A stretch of 10,971 nucleotides of DNA from Clostridia bacterium (GTDB taxonomy: Bacteria; Bacillota; Clostridia; Oscillospirales; Acutalibacteraceae), in NCBI GenBank assembly GCA_017414725.1, contig JAFQKZ010000059.1, positions 1 through 10,971 on the forward strand, read 5' to 3'. Under the pieces are notes generated by a model that saw only the letters and a list, made by a program, of their open reading frames with translations, did no database searches and was not told the DNA's origin. This document shows, piece by piece, positions 1 through 6,121 of this stretch (position 1 is its first letter; the number at the start of each line of letters is the position of its first letter). The position numbers and the translations under genes were made by a program.

Positions 1-1
1 C

Positions 2-496
2 ACAGATTTCGATAGGCTTGAGTTTAGACATGACGATGTTTCTAATAAATTGTTACAACGTATGTTAACTTTGCTTTTTGTATTTGCTAAATATGACCTG
101 AAAGATAAGCCAGATATAAAGAAAATTTTTAATCCTCCTGAAGAAGATAAAAAGCTTTTTTCAAAGGACGATAATGGCGTTTGGAATACGAGAACTTTTA
201 AATTTGGTGGTGACGGAGAGTCAATTGAACATTATTCGTCTGTAATAAGTGACGTTATACAAGACAGGGACCATCCGATTACTAAAGTTTATGACGAGTT
301 TAAAACTAAAATTTTTAGTGATTCTTTTACTGGATTAGAACGTGATGCATCAAAAACATTCTTTGCAAATTTTTGTGGAAATATGTCCTCAAGTAAAATG
401 CAAGAAGTATACACTGAACTCATGAAACCCGAATTGAGCTACAAAAATATCGCTCCGATTTTCGGGGATAGATTCGAAAAAAAAGATAAAAAATAA
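2..496 (+). CDS. C-terminal part of an unrecognised protein (5' end outside the window)
   Basis: The frame is open from the first complete codon at position 2 to the TAA at 494-496, giving about 164 residues. A TTG at 50 is the first possible start codon in the window, but it has no ribosome binding site and the frame is open before it, so the gene most likely begins upstream of the window. I do not recognise the protein. The visible part starts with a short hydrophobic stretch (LTLLFVFA), continues as a charged mixed-composition region with a Gly/Asp-rich patch (FKFGGDGES), and ends in a lysine-rich tail (EKKDKK). No signal peptide, membrane helix or catalytic motif is evident in this part. 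Codon use is AT-rich like the neighbours. It converges on the small unknown gene at 665-1078 and may belong to the same accessory patch. That it is a coding frame is fairly sure; no function can be assigned. Confidence 0.6.
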   Translation, partial: TDFDRLEFRHDDVSNKLLQRMLTLLFVFAKYDLKDKPDIKKIFNPPEEDKKLFSKDDNGVWNTRTFKFGGDGESIEHYSSVISDVIQDRDHPITKVYDEFKTKIFSDSFTGLERDASKTFFANFCGNMSSSKMQEVYTELMKPELSYKNIAPIFGDRFEKKDKK

Positions 497-520
497 TATA
501 ACTTTGGTTTTTAAAAGTTT

Positions 521-621
521 GTGTTTCAGGAGAATTGTAACACTTTGTAGCAAGAAACACCCAACAAGACTTGAAAATATGCGCAGAATTAAAAATCGGG
601 TATTCCGTACAGACGCACGGA
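521..621. repeat. Two small inverted repeats in the 497-664 spacer
   Basis: The 168-base spacer between the two convergent unknown genes contains a 7-base inverted repeat, GTGTTTC at 521-527 and GAAACAC at 554-560 (26-base loop). A 5-base repeat follows, TCCGT at 604-608 and ACGGA at 617-621 (8-base loop). Neither is followed by a clear T-run. Short frames exist on both strands, but none has a convincing start and ribosome binding site. It may be structured 3'-UTR or decayed sequence. Inverted repeats this short also arise by chance. Confidence 0.3.
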
Positions 622-644
622 CTCCCACAACACTTTAAATAACA

Positions 645-663
645 GCCGCGAATATGTCGCGGC
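645..663 (-). terminator. Hairpin just after the stop of the small unknown gene, probable terminator
   Basis: A perfect 7-bp GC-rich stem, GCCGCGA at 645-651 with TCGCGGC at 657-663, encloses a 5-base loop. It begins one base after the TGA (667-665) of the minus-strand gene. On the minus strand it is followed by TGTTATTTAAA, an imperfect T-tract, so termination is plausible but may be inefficient. On the plus strand no T-run follows, so it is unlikely to serve the other gene. Confidence 0.5.
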
Positions 664-664
664 A

Positions 665-1078
665 TCAGAACGGTGCCTCAAAACTTTCATATCTACCGGG
701 TATTTTACTATTTTCACCGGTTTCTGTATTTATGTCTACTTCAGGGTTTTCGATATTGTCCATTAAATATGCGGCGTACATATGAAAAAGAGCGCACTCC
801 ATAGTATCTTTATATGTGTTACTATTAGCTTTAATCTCAAAAGCTTTATATGCTATTTCGAGTTTACCTAACATATCCGGATCTTTAGTCTTCTTATTTT
901 TATATTCTTTATAGATATTCATAAAATTAATTATTTTTTCTGTAAAAACTTTGATAACCGGTTTTTCAAGCGCAAAAAGACTACCGTTATCTTTCGTTAA
1001 TTTATCGAAATTCAATTTTTTGATATCACTAAAAGTATTTACATGTTTTAATTTTGCTTTTTCCAAATATCTACCCAT
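665..1078 (-). CDS. Small helical protein of unknown function (137 aa)
   Basis: I do not recognise this protein. It is about 137 residues long, lysine- and glutamate-rich, and looks almost entirely alpha-helical and soluble. No signal peptide or membrane helix is visible. The C-terminal third contains CALFHMYAAYLMDNIENP and ends in a probably disordered tail. Three in-frame ATGs lie close together at 1087, 1084 and 1078. The GGAG at 1091-1088 abuts the first two but sits 9 bases before the third, so the start at 1078 (MGRYLEK) is preferred over a 140-aa reading. A sigma-A-like promoter lies upstream and a hairpin directly follows the stop, so the gene appears to be a single transcription unit divergent from sigG. 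A toxin, antitoxin or accessory role cannot be judged from sequence alone. Confidence 0.65.
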   Translation of the reverse strand: MGRYLEKAKLKHVNTFSDIKKLNFDKLTKDNGSLFALEKPVIKVFTEKIINFMNIYKEYKNKKTKDPDMLGKLEIAYKAFEIKANSNTYKDTMECALFHMYAAYLMDNIENPEVDINTETGENSKIPGRYESFEAPF

Positions 1079-1131
1079 TTCCATCATCTCCGTTAATTTT
1101 TAATATAAAAAATATTTTTATTGTTTATTTT

Positions 1132-1160
1132 AGTGTATATTATACAAAAACACTTGTCAA
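1132..1160 (-). promoter_or_regulatory. Candidate sigma-A promoter for the 665-1078 gene
   Basis: Read on the minus strand, a perfect -35 TTGACA (1160-1155) is followed after 17 bases by TACACT (1137-1132), a 4/6 match to the -10 consensus. A perfect TATAAT (1144-1139) also lies between them, but only 10 bases from TTGACA. With that -10, the -35 at 17-base spacing would be the poor TTATTA (1167-1162). Either arrangement points leftward toward the small unknown gene with a leader of roughly 45-55 bases. Confidence 0.5.
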
Positions 1161-1177
1161 ATAATAATTTTTTCACG

Positions 1178-1207
1178 TGAATTAATTTGTTTTTTTAGCC
1201 GATACTT
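1178..1207 (+). promoter_or_regulatory. Candidate SigF/SigG-type promoter for sigG
   Basis: TGAATT (1178-1183) and GATACTT (1201-1207) are separated by 17 bases. The SigG consensus is approximately TGAATA, 17-18 bases, CATACTA, so the matches are 5/6 and 5/7. Forespore promoters of this kind drive sigG by SigF recognition and autoregulation in Bacillus. The -35 overlaps the perfect 10-base palindrome TTCACGTGAA (1172-1181). The match is by eye in AT-rich DNA, so it is only a candidate. Confidence 0.4.
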
Positions 1208-1226
1208 TTGTTATGAATTTATTTCG

Positions 1227-1233
1227 AAAGGGG
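1227..1233 (+). promoter_or_regulatory. Ribosome binding site of sigG
   Basis: AAAGGGG at 1227-1233 is a good Shine-Dalgarno match but lies 12 bases before the ATG at 1246, a longer spacing than usual. No other in-frame start lies nearer. The protein N-terminus aligns with the SigG family start, so the ATG is kept. Confidence 0.6.
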
Positions 1234-1245
1234 CTATAAAAACGC

Positions 1246-2022
1246 ATGAATTATAATAAAGTAAAAATTTGTGGAATTAATACATCAGAGTTAAATTTAC
1301 TAACTGAAAAAGAAAAAATTGAATTACTTAAACACGTGAAAAACGGTGATGAATCTGCGCGCGAAAAATTAATAAATGGTAATTTGAGATTAGTTCTAAG
1401 CGTAGTCAATAGATTTTCAAATCGCGGTGAAACTCTGGATGATTTGTTTCAAATAGGCTGTATCGGCCTTATAAAAGCTATTGATAATTTCGATATTACC
1501 CAAAACGTTAGGTTTTCTACATATGCTGTACCGATGATAATTGGCGAAATTCGTAGATATCTTCGAGATAATAATTCCGTAAAAGTTAGCAGGAACATGC
1601 GTGATATAGCTTATAAAGCCATGCAAATAAAAGAACAAATTATTGCTACAAAAAACACAGATCCTACTGTTGACGAAATAGCGAACGAACTTGGCGTCCC
1701 AAAAGAAACTGTTATATTGTCTCTTGAATCCGTGGTGGAACCGGTATCTTTAAACGAACCTATTTATGCTGATACCAATGGCGATACTGTATATATTATG
1801 GACCAGATTGGAGACAACAACGATGATAATAATTGGCTTGAAGAGATTGGCATGAAAGAAGCCATAGAAAAATTGAGTACCAGAGAAAAAAACATATTAA
1901 ATTTGAGATTTCTCGAGGGCAAAACGCAAATTCAAGTTGCAGATAAAATTGGAATCAGTCAAGCTCAAGTTTCAAGATTAGAAAAAAACGCTATGTCAAA
2001 AATTAGAACAAATACTGATTGA
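1246..2022 (+). CDS. sigG: RNA polymerase sporulation-specific sigma factor SigG
   Basis: This is the late forespore sigma factor, which directs core RNA polymerase to forespore genes after engulfment. At 258 residues it has full family length. The N-terminus NKVKICGINTSEL (4-16) matches the SigG-specific start rather than SigF or SigE. Region 2 follows, with DDLFQIGCIGL (65-75) and STYAVPMIIGEIRRYLRD (91-108) for core binding and -10 recognition. Region 3 is around 115-160 (RDIAYKA, then DEIANELGVP). Region 4 (about 210-255) holds the -35 helix-turn-helix with GISQAQVSRLEK. Asn44 in the NGN triplet corresponds to the Asn that, as I recall, marks SigG for control by the anti-sigma factor Gin/CsfB. 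In many Clostridia and Bacilli sigG follows spoIIGA-sigE. Here an unrelated divergent gene is upstream, so it probably relies on its own promoter. A small sigma-4-like gene follows on the same strand. Confidence 0.95.
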   Translation: MNYNKVKICGINTSELNLLTEKEKIELLKHVKNGDESAREKLINGNLRLVLSVVNRFSNRGETLDDLFQIGCIGLIKAIDNFDITQNVRFSTYAVPMIIGEIRRYLRDNNSVKVSRNMRDIAYKAMQIKEQIIATKNTDPTVDEIANELGVPKETVILSLESVVEPVSLNEPIYADTNGDTVYIMDQIGDNNDDNNWLEEIGMKEAIEKLSTREKNILNLRFLEGKTQIQVADKIGISQAQVSRLEKNAMSKIRTNTD

Positions 2023-2036
2023 AATATTTTTTATTG

Positions 2037-2070
2037 TTAATATACTTAATAATGTGACTTATAATCACAT
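2037..2070 (+). promoter_or_regulatory. Candidate promoter with overlapping inverted-repeat operator before the sigma-4-like gene
   Basis: TTAATA (2037-2042) and a perfect TATAAT (2060-2065) are 17 bases apart, about 50 bases before the GTG start at 2115. The -10 lies inside a 6-bp inverted repeat, ATGTGA (2052-2057) and TCACAT (2065-2070), separated by 7 bases. A dimeric repressor bound there would block the promoter. The half-site resembles CRP/FNR-family sites, but those have a 6-base spacer, so the factor cannot be named. The same repeat could instead be a weak hairpin after sigG, but no T-run follows. Confidence 0.35.
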
Positions 2071-2114
2071 AAATATATTTGTTCAGAAAAATATGAAAGC
2101 CGGTACAAAAAATT

Positions 2115-2420
2115 GTGAGACATAAAAAAGTAAATTTTAGCGATTTGGTAGATTCTATTTCCAGTTTTTCTAGATATAAAATAGATCTTTTTGACCAAGA
2201 AGATCTCGAACGCAAAAGATTTTTGAAGTTACTAAAGAATATCATAAACGGCGAACTTACTGAAAAGCAAAAGTCATGTATCATGTTATATTACGGCAAA
2301 AACGTCAAGATGAAAGACATTTCAAAAGAATTGAATATTAGCATTTCAAGCGTTTCGAAACACATAAAAAAAGCAAAATTACATATTAAGAAAAATATAG
2401 ATTATTTTTATGCAAAATAA
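2115..2420 (+). CDS. Small sigma-70 region-4-like DNA-binding protein (101 aa)
   Basis: The protein has a charged helical N-terminal half (1-48) and a C-terminal helix-turn-helix (about 49-93). The latter reads LTEKQKSCIMLYYGKNVKMKDI and then LNISISSVSKHIKKAKLHIKK, with the LTxxQ opening and SxxSVSxxIKxAxxxIKK pattern of sigma-70 region 4.2. No region 2 is present, so by itself it should not act as a complete sigma factor. It may be a region-4-only regulator, an accessory sigma subunit or a decayed sigma factor. YlxM/UPF0122 proteins carry a similar helix-turn-helix at the other end, which argues against that identity. The start is GTG at 2115, because a TGA at 2094-2096 closes the frame upstream and no in-frame ATG exists before the conserved part. 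No good Shine-Dalgarno sequence precedes it. It follows sigG by 92 bases and may be co-transcribed, or use its own promoter at 2037-2065. Confidence 0.7.
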   Translation: MRHKKVNFSDLVDSISSFSRYKIDLFDQEDLERKRFLKLLKNIINGELTEKQKSCIMLYYGKNVKMKDISKELNISISSVSKHIKKAKLHIKKNIDYFYAK

Positions 2421-2423
2421 ACA

Positions 2424-3956
2424 TTATTTATTTATATTTATTATTTTATCGCACCATTTTTTATAAAAAGAACTTTCATGCGAAACCAAAATCATAGCTC
2501 CCTGCCAATTTTCCAGCTGTTCTTGCAGAACTTCTTTTGCGTCAGAATCCAGATGATTGGTCGGCTCGTCCAAAATTAAAAAATTTGATTCTGTGAGCAT
2601 TAATATACAGATTTTAACTTTAGCCTGTTCGCCACCGCTGAGGGTATTTACCGGACGCATTACATGTTTAGATTTCAGCCCACATTGAGCCAAAAATTTC
2701 CTAATTTCGCTCTGTGAGAATTTCGGAAACTTGCTTGATACTATTTCATATGGCGACAATTCCGGCTCATCCCATTTTAATTCTTGTTCGAAATATGCGA
2801 TTTTTGTGTTTTCTGAAAAGTGGAATCCGCCGGATATCGGCTCAATTTCTTCCATGAGAGTTTTCAACAGCGTAGATTTTCCGATGCCGTTGAATCCGGT
2901 TATGACTATTTTTTGGGTTGGCAAAACTTCGAGATTGAATTTCGGCAGTAACTTATGAGTGTATCCTACTTCAAGATTTTTAATTATTAAAGCTTTTTGA
3001 AAATTTACAAGCAAAGACTTTAAAATAAATTTAGGTTTCGGTTCAGATTCTGGAGGTTCAATTTTATCCATTTTATTCAAGATTTTGATTCGGCTCTGAG
3101 CTTGTTTGGCAGTCGAAGCACGGACGCGATTTCGAGCAATAAAATCTTCATGTTTTTTAATTTCTTTTTGCTGGGCCTTAAATTCACGGATATAACTCTC
3201 ACGCTGAACATTTTTCGTATTTAAAAATTTCGAAAAATTTCCGGTATATTTTTTTATCGTGTTAAACTCAATGTCAATAATAGTGTTTGTAATTTTATCA
3301 AGAAAATCAAAATCATGCGAGATTACTAAAAACGTTTTTTTAAACTTTTTCAAATATTCGCTTAACCAATCTACATGTTCTTTATCTAAAAAGTTCGTGG
3401 GTTCATCCAATAACAATACATCCGGCTTTTGCAATAATAATTTTGCTAAAATTACTTTTGCTTTTTGACCGCCACTCAACTCACCGATTTTTTTATCCAA
3501 ACCGAATGCCGTTATTCCGAGGCCTGAAGCGACTTTTGCGATAGTGCTTTCCAATTCATAGAAATTATTTTCTTCAAGTTCGGCCTGAATTTTATTAGCT
3601 TTTTCAAAGATCTCATCATTAAAATTTTCGGACATAGAGTTATAAATTTCATTAAGCTCTTGTTCAAGTTTAAACAAATTTTCGAAACTTGTCTTTAAAT
3701 ATTCAAATATTTTTAAATTATTATTAATATTAACATATTGATCCAGATACCCAATATTAATATTTTTCTGCCATTTAATATTTCCAGAATCCGGAATAAC
3801 TTCACCGATAAGAGTATTCAAAAGCGTAGTTTTCCCACTACCATTTTTGCCGACGATACCGACATGTTCGCCTTTGTATATTTCAAACGAAGAATTTTTG
3901 TATAATAATTTATCGCCGAAATAATGAGAAAGATCATTAACTTCTAATAATGCCAT
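2424..3956 (-). CDS. ABC-F family ATPase (two ATP-binding cassettes, no membrane domain)
   Basis: ABC-F proteins are soluble twin-cassette ATPases that bind the ribosomal E site. They act as translation factors or protect against ribosome-targeting antibiotics. The first cassette has Walker A GKNGSGKTT (36-44), signature LSGGQ (160-164) and Walker B with LLLDEPTNFLD (about 180-190). The second has Walker A GFNGIGKST (354-362), signature LSGGE (439-443) and LILDEPTNHLD. The charged linker (about 245-325) contains the RASTAKQAQSRIK stretch typical of the P-site-tRNA-interacting region. All catalytic motifs are intact and the 510-aa length is normal. A GTG at 3968 also opens the frame, but AAAAGTGGTG (3972-3963) is an 8/10 match to the anti-Shine-Dalgarno complement, 6 bases before the ATG at 3956, so the ATG is preferred. 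The subgroup (housekeeping or resistance) cannot be settled by eye. Confidence 0.9.
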   Translation of the reverse strand: MALLEVNDLSHYFGDKLLYKNSSFEIYKGEHVGIVGKNGSGKTTLLNTLIGEVIPDSGNIKWQKNINIGYLDQYVNINNNLKIFEYLKTSFENLFKLEQELNEIYNSMSENFNDEIFEKANKIQAELEENNFYELESTIAKVASGLGITAFGLDKKIGELSGGQKAKVILAKLLLQKPDVLLLDEPTNFLDKEHVDWLSEYLKKFKKTFLVISHDFDFLDKITNTIIDIEFNTIKKYTGNFSKFLNTKNVQRESYIREFKAQQKEIKKHEDFIARNRVRASTAKQAQSRIKILNKMDKIEPPESEPKPKFILKSLLVNFQKALIIKNLEVGYTHKLLPKFNLEVLPTQKIVITGFNGIGKSTLLKTLMEEIEPISGGFHFSENTKIAYFEQELKWDEPELSPYEIVSSKFPKFSQSEIRKFLAQCGLKSKHVMRPVNTLSGGEQAKVKICILMLTESNFLILDEPTNHLDSDAKEVLQEQLENWQGAMILVSHESSFYKKWCDKIININK

Positions 3957-3962
3957 TATTAA

Positions 3963-3972
3963 CACCACTTTT
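3963..3972 (-). promoter_or_regulatory. Ribosome binding site of the ABC-F gene, overlapping the upstream stop codon
   Basis: Read on the minus strand, AAAAGTGGTG matches AAAGGAGGTG at 8 of 10 positions. It begins inside the TAA stop (3973-3971) of the HlyD-like gene and lies 6 bases before the ATG at 3956. This decides the start codon and suggests that translation of the two genes is coupled. Confidence 0.6.
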
Positions 3973-5173
3973 AGATTTTTTTATTTTCATATAAATTTTT
4001 GCCATTTATAACTATTTTATCGCCATTTTGGACATAATTTTCATCAGAATAATATTTCGGACCATAATCACATATTATAAAATTTTTGTCAGAAAATACT
4101 ATATTTATTTTTTTAAACCTCAAATATTTTCCACGTTTCACAAAAACGCCCCACGGGCTATCAGGGGACTCGTCTTTCTTTCTCAGAGCGGATTTATTTA
4201 TTTTTATACCATTATATTCACCGAGATTTAACTTAAAATTATTTTTTCTTAACAAAACGAGGTTTTTATTCATATAGTCACAAGAAATTATTATTTTATT
4301 ATTAATTTTACGTTCAATTTTGCACAAAGTTTCGTTCATATATCCCTCGACAGAAACTTTTACAGTCATATTTTCAGACAGCTTGTCCACGTCATTGACA
4401 TCCAAATCTAAAACCGCATACCAGACATTAGATTTTACAATTTTCCCTATAACATTATTTGGATATTCGGTTCTGCTTATATTAATTTTTTTCAATAATT
4501 CGTTTAAATTATTATCAAATTCAAATTCATAGCCATCCGTAAAATTCGCGAAAACACCATTATAATCAGACTTAATACTGTAGATTTCTTGTGCATTAAA
4601 TTTGTTCAAACTATCCAATTCATCAGACAATTTAGATATTTTTTTGTCGATATAATTAGTTTTGTCAAGCATGATTTGTTTTTTATTAAGCAAGTACCAT
4701 AATATATTTTTTAATTTTTTATGTTCAATATAATCAAAATTCATATCAGAAATCAAAATTTTTGATATATTTTCATTAATTTTATGATTAAGTTCATTGA
4801 TACTTTCATTAGATTTTGAAGCTTGCATACTCATTTTTTTAATAAAATCGAGTTCCTGCGAAATATTGTTTATTTTCTGCACAATCTCAAGACTTTTCGG
4901 CGAATCATAAATTTTAGCTATAATAGCATTTTTAGCAACACGTTCGCCAGCTGTTTGCATAAAAAATATGCAGTTTTTATTAAAATTTTGTGGCATTTCG
5001 ATAATTTTCTCGTCACGTGCAACAAAACCATCAGCCGTAACAATATTATTATAGCTTATGCTTTGGGCAAACTCTGTTTTTAACTTATCTTTAATACAAA
5101 TAACTATTACTGAATACAAAATTAACACAAACGCACTAATATTCAATATTCTTTTAATATTTATCTTTTTCAT
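3971..5173 (-). CDS. HlyD-like membrane fusion/adaptor protein (400 aa)
   Basis: A single N-terminal membrane helix (about 9-27) follows a basic start (MKKINIKR), so the rest should face the outside. Next comes the first half of a lipoyl/barrel-sandwich-like domain (VTADGFVARDE, about 45-60), a helical coiled-coil hairpin (about 90-195), and the second half with NGVFANFTDGYE (about 200-215). Beta-rich domains then run to the C-terminus, with WGVFVKRG and NGDKIVINGKNLY. This is the layout of HlyD-family periplasmic adaptors. In Gram-positives the family includes export accessory proteins and conserved clostridial envelope proteins of unclear role. No transporter permease is adjacent, since the ABC-F next door is not a membrane transporter, so the function is inferred only from fold. 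The ATG overlaps the TGA of miaA (ATGA), with an AGGTGA site just upstream, indicating coupling. This gene is visibly more AT-rich than mutL. Confidence 0.75.
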   Translation of the reverse strand: MKKINIKRILNISAFVLILYSVIVICIKDKLKTEFAQSISYNNIVTADGFVARDEKIIEMPQNFNKNCIFFMQTAGERVAKNAIIAKIYDSPKSLEIVQKINNISQELDFIKKMSMQASKSNESINELNHKINENISKILISDMNFDYIEHKKLKNILWYLLNKKQIMLDKTNYIDKKISKLSDELDSLNKFNAQEIYSIKSDYNGVFANFTDGYEFEFDNNLNELLKKINISRTEYPNNVIGKIVKSNVWYAVLDLDVNDVDKLSENMTVKVSVEGYMNETLCKIERKINNKIIISCDYMNKNLVLLRKNNFKLNLGEYNGIKINKSALRKKDESPDSPWGVFVKRGKYLRFKKINIVFSDKNFIICDYGPKYYSDENYVQNGDKIVINGKNLYENKKI

Positions 5174-6117
5174 ATTTCACCTGATTTCATAAAATCTTTT
5201 ACTATATTTTCCACTTTTACTAATATATTGTTAAAATTCTCATAATCGTCTATATATATCCAATTAATATTTTGATCTCTGCGAAACCATGTGAGCTGTC
5301 GCTTAGCGTAATTTCGTGTAGCCTGTTTAATTTTATCTTTTGTTTCTTCTAAACTTAAATTATTGTTAATATATTCCAAAATTTCTTTAAAACCTATAGC
5401 AGATTTTGCTGTTTTACTTATTTTTTTGTTATATATATTTTTAACTTCAGTTACAATATTATTATCAAACATACTCTCAACACGAGAATTAATCTTATCA
5501 TACATCAAATTTCTGTCACGAAAATTCAGCCCAATTTTGCAAACATCATAAATTTTTTCACTCTTTTTAGACCGCGCAACTTGGTCTGAAATCAAATTTC
5601 CGGTCGAATAATAGAAATCAAGTGCACGTAAAATTCGTTTTCTATCATTAATATGTAATTTTTCCGCGGTTTGAATGTCTATGTTTTTTAAAATTTTCAT
5701 TAAGTTAATATTATCTAATAATTTCAGCTTGCTTATTTTTTCGCTATTTTTTGTATTATTATCAAAATTAATATTTTTCACTAAAGAATCCAGATATAAT
5801 CCCGTACCTCCTACCAATACAGGAATCTTGTTGTCTTCTGATATTTTTTTTATGTATTTATGTGCAAGTTCAACAAAATTAGCTACGCTGAATTCTTCGG
5901 TGACAGACAAAAAATCAACTAAATAATGTGCCACTTTCGACATGTCACTTTTACTAGGTTTTGCACTTAAAATATCAAATTCTTGGTAAACTTGCATAGA
6001 ATCCGCGGATATTATTTCCAAGTCAATTTTTTCTGAAAGTGCTATTGCAAGTTTTGTTTTTCCTGACGCTGTCGGACCAATTATGCTTATAATCTTAGTT
6101 TTTTGTGTATTATTCAT
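5170..6117 (-). CDS. miaA: tRNA dimethylallyltransferase MiaA
   Basis: MiaA transfers a dimethylallyl group to N6 of A37 in tRNAs that read codons beginning with U, the first step toward ms2i6A. The 315-aa protein is full length. It shows the P-loop GPTASGKT (14-21), then SADSMQVY (37-44) with Asp39 at the catalytic position. Further on are HYLVDFLSVTEEFSVANF, the VGGTGLYLDSL motif, AIGFKEILEYI, and the C-terminal tRNA-binding block RNYAKRQLTWFRR. The start lies 4 bases after the mutL stop, with an AAAGGA site inside the end of mutL. Its own stop overlaps the start of the HlyD-like gene (ATGA). A mutL-miaA order is common in Clostridia and other bacteria. The hfq gene that often follows is absent here. 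Confidence 0.96.
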   Translation of the reverse strand: MNNTQKTKIISIIGPTASGKTKLAIALSEKIDLEIISADSMQVYQEFDILSAKPSKSDMSKVAHYLVDFLSVTEEFSVANFVELAHKYIKKISEDNKIPVLVGGTGLYLDSLVKNINFDNNTKNSEKISKLKLLDNINLMKILKNIDIQTAEKLHINDRKRILRALDFYYSTGNLISDQVARSKKSEKIYDVCKIGLNFRDRNLMYDKINSRVESMFDNNIVTEVKNIYNKKISKTAKSAIGFKEILEYINNNLSLEETKDKIKQATRNYAKRQLTWFRRDQNINWIYIDDYENFNNILVKVENIVKDFMKSGEI

Positions 6118-6121
6118 ATAT

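Noticed and set aside
571..639. Short peptide gene in the 497-664 spacer
   Set aside because: The frames from TTG 571 or ATG 579 are about 20 codons long, with no properly spaced ribosome binding site and no recognisable peptide.
1139..1160. TTGACA and TATAAT read as one minus-strand promoter
   Set aside because: Only 10 bases separate the two boxes, too short for sigma-A RNA polymerase. The 17-base pairing of TTGACA with TACACT is preferred.
2052..2070. CRP/FNR or Rex operator
   Set aside because: The half-sites are separated by 7 bases rather than 6, and flanking bases do not fit Rex, so no named factor is assigned.
2115..2420. YlxM/UPF0122 signal-recognition-particle operon protein
   Set aside because: YlxM has its helix-turn-helix at the N-terminus and sits beside ffh. 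Here the motif is C-terminal and no ffh is present.
2411..2450. AT-only hairpin between the convergent genes as a bidirectional terminator
   Set aside because: The possible pairing (AAAATAA with TTATTTT) has no GC pairs and would be too weak to count as an intrinsic terminator.
3957..3968. Start of the ABC-F protein at GTG 3968
   Set aside because: It would place the start codon inside the ribosome binding site itself. The ATG at 3956 is well spaced and fits the family N-terminus.
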